From assembly GCA_017555875.1 (NCBI GenBank), contig JAFZFN010000019.1, forward strand, positions 1 to 51,753: a DNA stretch of 51,753 nt, written 5' to 3'. This document shows, one piece after another, positions 16,862-25,000 of this stretch (the first letter of the stretch is position 1; the number at the start of each line of letters is the position of its first letter). Under the pieces are notes generated by a model. The model was not told the DNA's origin. It saw only the letters and a list, made by a program, of their open reading frames with translations, and did no database searches. Origin of the DNA: Bacteroidaceae bacterium (GTDB taxonomy: Bacteria > Bacteroidota > Bacteroidia > Bacteroidales > Bacteroidaceae). Position numbers and translations under genes: made by a program.

Positions 16862-17323
16862 TTAATCTACCGCGATGGGGAGTTCCTTCTTAATGCTTTG
16901 GTCGAGCGATATCATGGTCTCCGTGGCCATGACGCCAGGGATCTCTTGTATGTGTTCGTTGAGCAGGGTCATCAGATGCTCATTGTCGCGGGCATAGAGC
17001 TTGAGGATGATGCTATAGGGCCCTGTAGTGAAGTGTGCCTCCACGATCTCGGGTATCCGTTTCAGCTCTTCGATGGCCTCTTTGTACATGGATCCCTTGG
17101 CTAGCCTCAGGCCGATGTAGGTACAGGTGTGGTAGCCCAGCTTCTTGGGGTTGGTGTGGAATCCCGATCCTGTGAACACGCCCAGTTCTGTCAGTCTCTG
17201 CACGCGCTGATGTATGGCTGCTCGTGAGACTCCGCATTCGTCGGCTATGTCCTTGAATGCTGTGCGGGCGTTCTTGGCGAGCATATCCAAGATACGCTTG
17301 TCGATTTCGTCAATCTTTTCCAT
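16862..17323 (-). CDS. Lrp/AsnC family transcriptional regulator
   Basis: 153 residues, standard length. The N-terminal winged HTH (about 4-55) starts IDEIDKRILDMLAKNAR and holds the recognition helix VSRAAIHQRVQRL; the C-terminal RAM/ligand domain (about 65-150) has the usual AHFTTGPYSIILKL pattern. Such proteins form octamers that sense amino acids. It lies directly upstream of the amidotransferase/dipeptidase gene (nine bases) and near sdaA, so control of amino-acid or dipeptide breakdown is a reasonable guess from context. Confidence 0.92.
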   Translation of the reverse strand: MEKIDEIDKRILDMLAKNARTAFKDIADECGVSRAAIHQRVQRLTELGVFTGSGFHTNPKKLGYHTCTYIGLRLAKGSMYKEAIEELKRIPEIVEAHFTTGPYSIILKLYARDNEHLMTLLNEHIQEIPGVMATETMISLDQSIKKELPIAVD

Positions 17324-17364
17324 CGTATCAGATGTATGTATAGTAAAAACATTAAAAGTGGTAG

Positions 17365-17372
17365 CAAATGTA
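17365..17372 (-). promoter_or_regulatory. Promoter -7 box of the Lrp/AsnC gene
   Basis: The minus strand reads TACATTTG (fits TAnnTTTG), 41 bases before the start. No well-placed TTG -33 box is visible. Confidence 0.5.
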
Positions 17373-17432
17373 TAGTATTTTTTTCAAATAGCCTACACTG
17401 CCACCACTTTTTGTTAGGGAAAGGGTATTATT

Positions 17433-17960
17433 TTATAAGATTTGCTCCTTGAACCGCTTGACCGACTCAGCCACTTGTGCATTATTCTCCAGGCGATCGG
17501 CGCAGAAGAGATGCTGTGCCCGAGCATAGTGGGGTCGGCGATGCTCGAGCATGTCGGTGATGTAGTGGCGCAGCTCGTCTGCCGTCTTCCCCTTGACCAG
17601 CGGACGCTGCACACGGGCTATGGTGAGTCGTGTGTGGATGACGTCGACCGACGCTTCGAGGAATACGGTGATGCCCTGCGCGTTCATGTAGTCCATATTG
17701 TCGAAGAAGCAGGGTGTGCCCCCACCCGTAGCGATGATAACGTTCTCAAACTCAGCCACCTCGTGCAGCATGCGCTGCTCTATCTGCCTGAAGGCCTCCT
17801 CGCCCCGCTCGGCAAAGATCTGCCCGACGGTGCTGTGATAGCGGTTCTCGATGTAGTGGTCGAGGTCGATGAACTGCAGTCCGAGGTCGCGCGCCAGTGC
17901 CTTGCCCAGCGTAGTCTTGCCTGCAGCCATGAATCCGATGAGGAGGATGCGTGTTGACAT
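17433..17960 (-). CDS. aroK: Shikimate kinase
   Basis: 175 residues, normal size. It phosphorylates shikimate in the chorismate pathway. Walker A is GFMAAGKTT (9-17); shikimate contacts are DLD (32-34) and ATGGGTPC (77-84); the LID region includes ARVQRPLVKGK. It follows topA with 18 bases between, so the two are likely one transcript, an arrangement I believe is common in Bacteroidales. Confidence 0.95.
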   Translation of the reverse strand: MSTRILLIGFMAAGKTTLGKALARDLGLQFIDLDHYIENRYHSTVGQIFAERGEEAFRQIEQRMLHEVAEFENVIIATGGGTPCFFDNMDYMNAQGITVFLEASVDVIHTRLTIARVQRPLVKGKTADELRHYITDMLEHRRPHYARAQHLFCADRLENNAQVAESVKRFKEQIL

Positions 17961-17978
17961 ATGCCTTCTCCCCTCCGA

Positions 17979-20306
17979 TTACTTCCGTCTCCTTCTCGGT
18001 GCAGCGGGCTTCTCTGCAGCCTTCTCGATGATGGCCATGCACGCAGCGAGGTCGAGCGATGTGGGGTCGGTGCCCGTAGGTATCTTATAGTTCTTGCCTC
18101 CCATGGCGATGTAGGGTCCATAGCGTCCGTTGAGGATCTCCACCTCGGGGTTCTCGGCAAAGGTCTTTATCTGACGTTGCTGTTCGAACTGGCGTTTCTT
18201 TTCGATGAGGTCGATGCCCTCCTCCAAGGTCAGCGCCATGGGGTCGGTGCCGCTGGGCAGGCTCACATACTGCTTGCCTAGCTGCACGTAAGGGCCGAAG
18301 CGGCCTACATTCACCACGATCGGCGAACCCTCATACTCACCCAGCGTACGAGGCAGAGCAAAGAGGGCCAGTGCCTCCTCGAGGGTGATGGTGTCGATAG
18401 ACTGCCCCTTCTGCAATTGGGCAAAGCGGGGCTTCTCTGCATCGGATGCTGAGCCCACCTGTACTACTGGGCCGAAGCGGCCGATCTTCACCGACACGGG
18501 GCGCCCGCTGGCAGGGTCGGTGCCGAGCACTCGCTCACCCACCTTGTACTCCTGCTTGGCGGTCATGGCCTGCTCGATGAGGGGGTCAAAGTCCTTGTAG
18601 AACTCGTCGATGACCTCGGCCCAGGGCTTCTGTCCTTCGGCCACCTCGTCGAACTCCTTCTCCACGGTAGCCGTGAAGGCATAGTCGAGCACCTGAGGGA
18701 AGCTGACGGTGAGGAAGTCGTTGACCACGGTCCCCACATCGGTCGGCACCAGTCGGGCCTTCTCCTTGCCATAGGTCTCGCGCGTCTGCTTGTCGGTGAC
18801 CTTGCCTCCGCGGAGCTTGAGCACGTTGATGGTGCGCTCCTGCCCTGCGCGGTCCTCCTTGGCCACATATTCGCGGTTCTGTATCGTGCTGATGGTGGGC
18901 GCATAGGTTGATGGGCGCCCTATGCCCAGCTCCTCGAGCTTGTGCACGAGGCTGGCCTCGTTGTAGCGGCGGGGGTGCTGTGTGTAGCGCTCCGTTGCGG
19001 TCACCTCGGTGTAGTGCAGTTCCTGTCCTTGACTGACAGAGGGCAGCATGGGTACATCCTGCGCATCCTCGGCCTCGTCCACTGCGGCCTCTCGGTACAC
19101 ACGGAGGAATCCGTCAAACCTCACCACCTCGCCCATGGCCACGAAGGTGTAGGCCTCTCCGCTCATGCTGATGGTGATGGTGGTCCTTTCCATCTGTGCA
19201 TCGGCCATCTGCGAGGCTATCGTGCGCTTCCAGATGAGCTCGTAGAGTCGGCGCTCGGCCGCTGTGCCCTCGATGGTCTGTCGGTCCATATAGGTGGGGC
19301 GTATGGCCTCGTGTGCCTCCTGTGCTCCCTTGGTCTTGGTCTTGAAGTTGCGTGCCTTGTGATACTCGGCCCCCATGCTCTCGACGATGGCCCTCTTGCT
19401 GGCCCCTAGGCAGAGCGATGAGAGGTTGGTCGAGTCGGTACGCATGTAGGTGATCTGTCCCGACTCGTAGAGTCGCTGCGCGATGGTCATCGTCTGCGAC
19501 ACCGAGAAGCCCAGCTTGCGGGCCGCCTCCTGCTGCAGGGTCGATGTGGTGAAGGGTGCTGCGGGGATTCGCAGTGTGGGCTCGGTCTCCACATTTTCTA
19601 TTGTGAAGGTGGCCTCCTTGCATGAGTGCAGGAAGGCCTCTGCCTCCGCCTTGTCGCCAAATCGTGTGGTGAGCTCAGCCTTCAGCTCGGTGGTGCCGCC
19701 CGTCGCATCGGGCACCTCGAAGAGGGCCACCACGCGATATGCCGCCTCGGGGCGGAATGCCTGTACCTCGCGCTCGCGCTCCACGATGAGGCGCACGGCC
19801 ACCGACTGCACTCGTCCTGCCGAGAGCGAGGGCTTCACCTTCTTCCACAGCACGGGCGAGAGCTTGAATCCCACGATGCGGTCCAGCACGCGGCGTGCCT
19901 GCTGTGCATTGACGAGGTTGATGTCTATCTCTCGGGGGTTCTGTATGGCGGCGATGATGGCGTCTTTGGTGATCTCGTGGAACACAATGCGCTTGGCCCT
20001 CTCGGGTGTGAGCCCGAGCACCTCATACAGGTGCCAGCTGATGGCCTCTCCCTCGCGGTCTTCATCGGATGCGAGCCACACCATCTCGGCGCTTGCGGCA
20101 GCCCTGCGCAGGTCGTCCACGACCTTCTTCTTGTCGGCAGGTATCTCATAGGTGGGGACATAGGTCCTCGTGTCGATGCTGAAATCCTTCTTCTTCAGGT
20201 CACGGATGTGTCCGAAGCTCGACATCACCTTATAGTCCTTGCCAAGGAACTTTTCTATTGTTTTCGCTTTAGCGGGAGACTCCACTATCACCAGGTTCTT
20301 TTGCAT
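17979..20306 (-). CDS. topA: DNA topoisomerase I
   Basis: 775 residues from the ATG at 20306; an upstream in-frame Met at 20351 would add 15 residues, but MQKNLVIVESPAKAKTIEKF is the conserved beginning. It relaxes negative supercoils by a type IA mechanism. The TOPRIM domain has Glu9 (VES) and DEDREGE (81-87); catalytic Tyr287 is in SGQITYMRTDST. The C-terminus has three Topo_C repeats (GRFGPVVQVG, GRFGPYVQLG, GRYGPYIAMG) and a basic tail (PAAPRRRRK), with no four-cysteine zinc fingers, the usual Bacteroidetes form. First gene of a pair with aroK. Confidence 0.95.
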   Translation of the reverse strand: MQKNLVIVESPAKAKTIEKFLGKDYKVMSSFGHIRDLKKKDFSIDTRTYVPTYEIPADKKKVVDDLRRAAASAEMVWLASDEDREGEAISWHLYEVLGLTPERAKRIVFHEITKDAIIAAIQNPREIDINLVNAQQARRVLDRIVGFKLSPVLWKKVKPSLSAGRVQSVAVRLIVEREREVQAFRPEAAYRVVALFEVPDATGGTTELKAELTTRFGDKAEAEAFLHSCKEATFTIENVETEPTLRIPAAPFTTSTLQQEAARKLGFSVSQTMTIAQRLYESGQITYMRTDSTNLSSLCLGASKRAIVESMGAEYHKARNFKTKTKGAQEAHEAIRPTYMDRQTIEGTAAERRLYELIWKRTIASQMADAQMERTTITISMSGEAYTFVAMGEVVRFDGFLRVYREAAVDEAEDAQDVPMLPSVSQGQELHYTEVTATERYTQHPRRYNEASLVHKLEELGIGRPSTYAPTISTIQNREYVAKEDRAGQERTINVLKLRGGKVTDKQTRETYGKEKARLVPTDVGTVVNDFLTVSFPQVLDYAFTATVEKEFDEVAEGQKPWAEVIDEFYKDFDPLIEQAMTAKQEYKVGERVLGTDPASGRPVSVKIGRFGPVVQVGSASDAEKPRFAQLQKGQSIDTITLEEALALFALPRTLGEYEGSPIVVNVGRFGPYVQLGKQYVSLPSGTDPMALTLEEGIDLIEKKRQFEQQRQIKTFAENPEVEILNGRYGPYIAMGGKNYKIPTGTDPTSLDLAACMAIIEKAAEKPAAPRRRRK

Positions 20307-20338
20307 AATCTTCAACGTTGCTTTCACAAATTCGGGCG

Positions 20339-20346
20339 CAAATGTA
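20339..20346 (-). promoter_or_regulatory. Promoter -7 box of topA
   Basis: Minus-strand TACATTTG, 32 bases before the ATG at 20306. Its position would make the ATG at 20351 untranscribed, which supports the shorter start. The -33 element is not clear. Confidence 0.55.
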
Positions 20347-20450
20347 GACAAAAAATCATTACCCCTATAATAATATAGGTATAAAAGTGCTTTTTTTCGG
20401 TTTTTTTAGCTTTGCCGCGGGGGACGAAAGGGGGGAAAACATCGCCCTGC

Positions 20451-22568
20451 CTACACCTCCTTCATCGAGAGACTGATGCGCTTGCGAGCGTGGTCCACCT
20501 CGAGCACCCTCACGGTGACGTGCTGATGCACCGAGACGATGGTGGTGGGGTCGGACACATAGCGGTCGGCCAGCTGCGACACGTGCACCAAACCATTCTC
20601 CTTGACGCCTATGTCGACAAAGCAGCCGAAGTTGGTGACATTGGTGACGATGCCGGGGAGCACCATACCTGCCTTGACATCGTCGATGGTGCGCAGGCGC
20701 TCATCGAAGCTCCACACCTCGATGGCTTCTCGAGGGTCGCGCCCGGGCTTCTCCAGCTCGGCCATGATGTCCTTCAAGGTGGGCAGACCTACCGCATCGC
20801 TCACATACCTATCTATATCTATCTGCGCACGACGCTTGTCGTCGGCAATGAGCTCAGCCACCGAGCAACCGAGGTCGCGGGCCATCTGCTCCACGAGGCG
20901 GTAGCGCTCGGGGTGAACGGCGGAGTTGTCGAGCGGGTTCTTGGCATCGGGGATGCGGAGGAAGCCAGCCGACTGCTCGTAGCTCTTCTCTCCCATGCGG
21001 GGCACACGCTTCAGCTCGCTACGCGAGGCGAAGGCTCCGTGCTCGGCGCGGTAGTCGACGATGTTCTGCGCCAGCGTGGCATTGAGTCCCGACACATAGG
21101 TGAGCAGGTGCTTGCTGGCGGTGTTCACATTCACCCCCACGGAGTTGACACAATGCTCCACGGTGCGGTCGAGCGACGATTTCAGTTCATTTTGGTTCAC
21201 ATCGTACTGGTATTGTCCCACCCCGATGGACTTGGGGTCAATCTTCACCAGTTCGGCCAAGGGGTCCATCAGTCGGCGGCCTATGGACACGGCACCACGC
21301 ACGGTGACATCATAGTCGGGGAACTCGTCGCGGGCCACCTTCGAGGCCGAATAGATGGATGCCCCATCCTCGCTCACCACGAACACCTGCAGCTGGCGGT
21401 CGTAGCGCTGCGAGGTGACAAACTGCTCGGTCTCGCGACTGGCCGTGCCATTGCCGATGGAGATGGCCTCTATCCTGTATTGCTCCACGAGGCGCGTGAG
21501 CTTACGCGCAGCACCGGCATAGTCCGACTTGGGCGGATGGGGATAGATGGTCTCGTTGTGCAAGAGATTGCCCTGCGCATCGAGGCATACCACCTTACAT
21601 CCCGTGCGGTAGCCGGGGTCGATGGCCAGCACGCGCTTCTGCCCGAGGGGCGGAGCCAAGAGGAGCTGCTTCAGATTAGCTGCAAACACGCGGATGGCCT
21701 CCTCGTCGGCCTTCTGCTTGGAGCTATTGGCAAACTCGGTCTCTATGGAGGGACGCAAGAGGCGCTTGTAGCCGTCGCGCACGGCAAGAGCCACCTGCTC
21801 GGCACATTCGCCCGAGGTGCGCACATATTGGCGTTCGAGGCGCTCGATAGCATTAGCATCATCGGCAGGGGCAATCGTGACACGCAGGAATCCCTCGTTC
21901 TCGCCACGGCGAATGGCCAGCATGCGGTGCGACGAGCAGCGCGAGAGCGGTTCGCTCCAGTTGAAATAGTCGCGGTACTTGTCGGCCTCGGCCTCCTTGC
22001 CTGCGACGACCTTGGAGGTGATGCGTGCCTCGCGGGCAAAGATGCCACGTAGGGCGTTTCTCGACCGCTCGCTCTCGCTCACCCACTCGGCAATGATGTC
22101 GCGCGCTCCCTGCAGGGCCTCATCGGCACTCCTCACCTCGCCCTTGACGAAGCGCATGGCCATACTCTCCACACCCCCTCCGTTCTGCGCCATCAGCATC
22201 TTGGCCAGCGGTTCGAGTCCCTTGGTGCGAGCCACCTCGGCACGTGTGCGGCGCTTGGGTTTATAGGGAAGGTAGATGTCCTCGAGTTCGGTGGAGTCCA
22301 TACACTTGGCTATACGAGCACTCAGCTCGTCGGTCATCTTGCCCTGCTCCTCGATGGTGGCGACGATGGTCTCCTTGCGCTTCTCGAGCTCCACCAGCTT
22401 CTTGTGTGCCGTGTCGATGGCAGCAATCTGCACCTCATCGAGGCCGCCCGTCGCCTCCTTACGGTAGCGACTGATGAAGGGGATGGTAGCTCCTTCGGCT
22501 AATAACTTCAGCGTGTTGGCCACGGCCTGCTCCGAGAGGCCTAATGTTCGGGAAATATATTTGTTCAT
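20451..22568 (-). CDS. tex: Tex-family S1 RNA-binding transcription accessory protein
   Basis: 705 residues. The Tex N-terminal helical domain (starting NKYISRTLGLSEQAVANTL) is followed by a YqgF/RuvX-like fold (about 320-440, VLAIDPGYRTGCKVV), tandem helix-hairpin-helix motifs (about 480-560, VSGLNATLAQNIVDYR) and a C-terminal S1 domain (about 630-705, GIVTNVTNFGCFVDIGVK...ISLSMKEV). Tex proteins bind nucleic acid and affect transcription and stress or toxin gene expression; the mechanism is not settled. It lies upstream of topA on the same strand with its own promoter. About 685 bases of non-coding DNA lie upstream. Confidence 0.94.
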   Translation of the reverse strand: MNKYISRTLGLSEQAVANTLKLLAEGATIPFISRYRKEATGGLDEVQIAAIDTAHKKLVELEKRKETIVATIEEQGKMTDELSARIAKCMDSTELEDIYLPYKPKRRTRAEVARTKGLEPLAKMLMAQNGGGVESMAMRFVKGEVRSADEALQGARDIIAEWVSESERSRNALRGIFAREARITSKVVAGKEAEADKYRDYFNWSEPLSRCSSHRMLAIRRGENEGFLRVTIAPADDANAIERLERQYVRTSGECAEQVALAVRDGYKRLLRPSIETEFANSSKQKADEEAIRVFAANLKQLLLAPPLGQKRVLAIDPGYRTGCKVVCLDAQGNLLHNETIYPHPPKSDYAGAARKLTRLVEQYRIEAISIGNGTASRETEQFVTSQRYDRQLQVFVVSEDGASIYSASKVARDEFPDYDVTVRGAVSIGRRLMDPLAELVKIDPKSIGVGQYQYDVNQNELKSSLDRTVEHCVNSVGVNVNTASKHLLTYVSGLNATLAQNIVDYRAEHGAFASRSELKRVPRMGEKSYEQSAGFLRIPDAKNPLDNSAVHPERYRLVEQMARDLGCSVAELIADDKRRAQIDIDRYVSDAVGLPTLKDIMAELEKPGRDPREAIEVWSFDERLRTIDDVKAGMVLPGIVTNVTNFGCFVDIGVKENGLVHVSQLADRYVSDPTTIVSVHQHVTVRVLEVDHARKRISLSMKEV

Positions 22569-22608
22569 CGTATCTTATGTTTTCTATGTTCACCTTTTTT
22601 TGCATTCG

Positions 22609-22616
22609 CAAAGGTA
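22609..22616 (-). promoter_or_regulatory. Promoter -7 box of tex
   Basis: Minus-strand TACCTTTG, an exact TAnnTTTG, 40 bases before the start. It lies outside (tex-proximal to) the inverted-repeat segment. No TTG lies at the usual distance. Confidence 0.55.
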
Positions 22617-22893
22617 AGGACAAATTATGAATTTTGGCTTAATCAACCTTATTTCTTTTCTCCCTCCGACCTCTGCAAAGCTACTACATTCCTTTTTCGG
22701 CCTCCGTCACTTAGTCAGGGAAACGCATCATAGAAAAATCCGTTCCCTCGATGGAATCGGCTTTTTTTGAAATTTTCCCCATCGATTTCAGGTTACAAAA
22801 GTTCATAAATGGGTTGGCATTGGCAAGCCATCATGTCTACACAATGGCATAGCACAGCATGGCTAAACTATCTAAAAGCACTGTCACTCTTCA

Positions 22894-22907
22894 GGGGGGG
22901 GGGGGGG
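22894..22907. repeat. Homopolymer run of 14 G
   Basis: Fourteen consecutive G between TTCA and AGGTAATC, inside the inverted-repeat segment. Runs of this length change by slippage and are also prone to sequencing or assembly error. Neither flanking gene reads through it. Confidence 0.85.
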
Positions 22908-23007
22908 AGGTAATCACAAGCTACACAAATCCACATTACCATTCGATACAAAGACAACAAACAGGTTACCAATATATTGCGATATTTTTTCAAACTTTTT
23001 CGAGGGC

Positions 23008-23047
23008 TTGAAAAAAAATTATCACTATAGTGAAAAAATTTTTTCAA
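23008..23047. repeat. 40-bp imperfect palindrome centred on TCACTATAGTGA
   Basis: The halves 23008-23027 and 23028-23047 match at 17 of 20 positions as inverted copies; all mismatches are A against T. The central 12 bases are a perfect palindrome. It could be a protein-binding site or an RNA hairpin. As a terminator it is unconvincing because its arms are A/T-rich in both directions. Confidence 0.7.
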
Positions 23048-23253
23048 CAAAGCGAAAAAAATTTTTCTAGCCTATGAAAAATAAAATTGGAGGGCTACAA
23101 ACTCGAGTACTTAGCCGTCAGTACAGCAGTACCTACAAAGAAGTACTAGAAAATCGCTTTGTCCATTTTCTCTATGCCCTACGTATCCGTCGATGTTTCC
23201 CGCTATCGCTCTGCCAATGCCAACCCATTTATGAACTTTTACCACCGTGTTTT

Positions 23254-24135
23254 TCAGTATTTCACCCTGAAATAGTCCAGCAAAGCCATGTAGTTGTCTT
23301 GTGCCGTGAGGCAGGTGTCCATCAGGTAGCCCTTGATGTGAGGCCAATGTTGCAGGCCGCGGTAGTAGAACATCTTCAACTCATCAGTGATGATGAACGG
23401 CACATGCCCATTGGCCAAGCACTCCTTGAACATGACGAGCCGCCCCACGCGGCCATTGCCATCTTGAAAGGGATGTATGCACTCAAACCTATGATGCAGG
23501 TCGAGGATATCCTCCAGCGTCTTCTCTCCCTTGGCATTATATTCCCTCAGCAACCGCTGCATCTCTCGGCGCACATCCTCGGGAGGCGTCGTCTCATTGC
23601 CACCCACCTCATTGGGCAGACGCTTATATTCGCCCACGGCAAACCACTCGTGCCGGCTATCCGAGGTGCCGCTCTTCAGCATCTCGTGTAGCCCCTTGAT
23701 GAACGGCTCGGTGAGGCGCTCTTCGGCACGATCGATGATGAGGTCTATGCAGCGGAAGTGGTTGCTCGTCTCTATGATATCGTCCACATTGACGCTCTCA
23801 GTGGTGATGCCTATGGTGTTGGTCTCGAAGATATAGCGCGTCTGGTCGTGTGTGAGGCGGCTGCCCTCTATGTGGTTTGAGTTATAGGTGAGGTCAATCT
23901 GTGTGCGGTGATAGATACCCCCTTTCAGGCGCATCTGCTTCTGCTCGCGTAGCGTTTTGAGCAGTGGCGATGCGTATGCTTTGCCCCACTTGGGCAGAGT
24001 GGCCTCTGCAGGGATGTTCCAGGTCTTACCCGTGAGGAAAGCCCCTTCAATCTTACCCGTAGCACAATAGTTACGCACCGTACGCTCCGACACCCCACAC
24101 TGTCGGGCAAAGTCTGAAACAGATATATACTCCAT
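23254..24135 (-). CDS. Fic-domain protein with N-terminal helix-turn-helix
   Basis: 293 residues from the ATG at 24135, chosen over an in-frame TTG six bases earlier because AAGGAGG lies seven bases before it. Residues about 3-42 form an HTH/MerR-like domain (SVSDFARQCGVSERTVRNY). The Fic fold follows, with the full active motif HPFQDGNGRVGR (221-232) and an N-terminal inhibitory motif SNHIEG (86-91; class II type S-x-x-x-E-G). Fic enzymes mostly transfer AMP from ATP to a hydroxyl side chain, and the inhibitory helix holds them inactive. The HTH and the palindrome over its own promoter suggest that it is also its own repressor. No antitoxin gene adjoins it. It lies in the least gene-dense, repeat-rich part of the window. 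Confidence 0.9.
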   Translation of the reverse strand: MEYISVSDFARQCGVSERTVRNYCATGKIEGAFLTGKTWNIPAEATLPKWGKAYASPLLKTLREQKQMRLKGGIYHRTQIDLTYNSNHIEGSRLTHDQTRYIFETNTIGITTESVNVDDIIETSNHFRCIDLIIDRAEERLTEPFIKGLHEMLKSGTSDSRHEWFAVGEYKRLPNEVGGNETTPPEDVRREMQRLLREYNAKGEKTLEDILDLHHRFECIHPFQDGNGRVGRLVMFKECLANGHVPFIITDELKMFYYRGLQHWPHIKGYLMDTCLTAQDNYMALLDYFRVKY

Positions 24136-24161
24136 AACCAATCCTCCTTAGCAAACCCTCT

Positions 24162-24226
24162 TATCGGCAAGTTTTCTTCATTATAACACTGCAAAGATAC
24201 TATTTCTTGCCGATACCGGCAAGAAA
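24162..24226 (-). promoter_or_regulatory. fic promoter overlaid by a palindromic operator
   Basis: On the minus strand TATCTTTG (24192-24199) is an exact -7 box and TTG (24220-24222) lies 20 bases upstream as -33 box. A perfect palindrome, TTTCTTGCCG-ATAC-CGGCAAGAAA (24203-24226), covers the spacer and the -33 box. A further copy of the half-site, TATCGGCAAG, occurs at 24162-24171, between promoter and gene, and is the reverse complement of CTTGCCGATA (24206-24215) in the palindrome. This layout is typical of repression by a dimeric HTH protein, probably the Fic protein itself. Confidence 0.75.
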
Positions 24227-25000
24227 TGACGGTTTATTCTAGTATATAGGGGTATATTTCCGATAAACTTTTGTTCCCTTTTACTTCCTCGTGCATAAAA
24301 AACGTACTTTATTTACTTTCGAGAAACAACTATCTCCTTCGAGCGTTTGCATTGTTCGGTTAAGAAAAAAATCGAAGAGCATGAAATAAATCATCATTCA
24401 TAATTGACTTTGGCCCCTCCGAGCGTCGAACTTTGTTTCAAAATTCAGAATTAAATTGTAATTTTAGTTTGCTGCGCAACCTGAAGATAGGCTACGGCTC
24501 GCTGAAAAAAGTTCAAATAAATTTGGCTTCTTGCTCGCCTTGCACCACCTTTAATCTATGCTCGCATAGCTTGGAATTAGGCTGCGGCTCGGAAAAACAC
24601 AAATAAATTTGCTTTTTCTCTCGCCTTGCACTAATTTTGCAGCATCCGAGGGGAGAAATCCTCGGTTCAAGAATGCGTTTCTTGCTTTATCCCGTAAATC
24701 GAAATCGCCAATTTCAAGCTGAGGGATGAGGACAATGCAACGCTCATTCTGTTTGTATATCCACACAAGTACAGCCCATGCTGTACCCCACAAGGTATAT
24801 ACGACAGCGTGGGGTATTTGTTTCTCAGTTCATTTCAGCATGGTGTTTGGCGATACCTGATTTACGATGAGCGCGACAAGTCTCTACGCTTTTCTTGTAT
24901 CCGTTAGTCAAACACATCATTAACGCTGACTTTGGGGGACTTATAGGCAATAGTTGAGACAATTAACTATTTCATTATTAACTATAAGTACAACAAAACT
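24227..25000. other. Non-coding accessory stretch upstream of the BspA-like gene
   Basis: Nothing here reads as a real gene. It holds a possible extra half-site (TTCCGATAAACTT, from 24258), two degenerate copies of an interspersed repeat (24486-24640), and a short hairpin TACCCCAC/GTGGGGTA (24784-24791 with 24809-24816). The BspA-like gene's promoter should lie near 24930-24960 (TTTG at 24931, then TAGTTGAG), but the match is weak. Confidence 0.5.
24486..24640. repeat. Two diverged copies of an interspersed repeat
   Basis: Copy A (24486-24557) and copy B (24576-24640) share the blocks GGCT(A/G)CGGCTCG, CAAATAAATTTG and CTCGCCTTGCAC in the same order. I recall similar blocks in intergenic DNA of several Bacteroides genomes. 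A short open frame over them (24551-24793) follows repeat sequence and is not taken as a gene. Confidence 0.6.

Larger units (their letters stand above)
22797..23240. repeat. 29-bp perfect inverted repeat flanking a 386-bp non-coding segment
   Basis: AAAAGTTCATAAATGGGTTG... at 22797-22825 is exactly complementary, over 29 bases, to 23212-23240. The segment between holds a 14-base G run, a 40-bp imperfect palindrome, runs of A and T, and clustered GTAC motifs, but no convincing gene. It lies between the 3' end of the Fic gene (13 bases from the right arm) and the tex promoter. The size fits an invertible segment of the Bacteroides type or a small non-autonomous element. No recombinase gene or clear target duplication is seen. 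Confidence 0.8.

Noticed and set aside
17979-20351. Longer topA with start at 20351
   Set aside because: The promoter box at 20339-20346 lies downstream of that ATG, and the conserved protein begins at the ATG at 20306.
20412-22052. Open frame of 546 codons on the plus strand
   Set aside because: It is antisense to tex, whose full-length domains are clear; GC-rich codon bias leaves the opposite frame open. The amino acids are a histidine/alanine/valine-rich shadow with no domain.
23111-23347. Small frames in and next to the inverted-repeat segment
   Set aside because: They run through the repeat arm into the antisense or out-of-frame part of fic and have no recognisable content. A plus-strand frame through the G run would change with each slippage, but no start signal or family supports it.
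24551-24793. 80-codon minus-strand frame
   Set aside because: Half of it translates an interspersed repeat (KFICVFPSRS); there is no ribosome site or family match.
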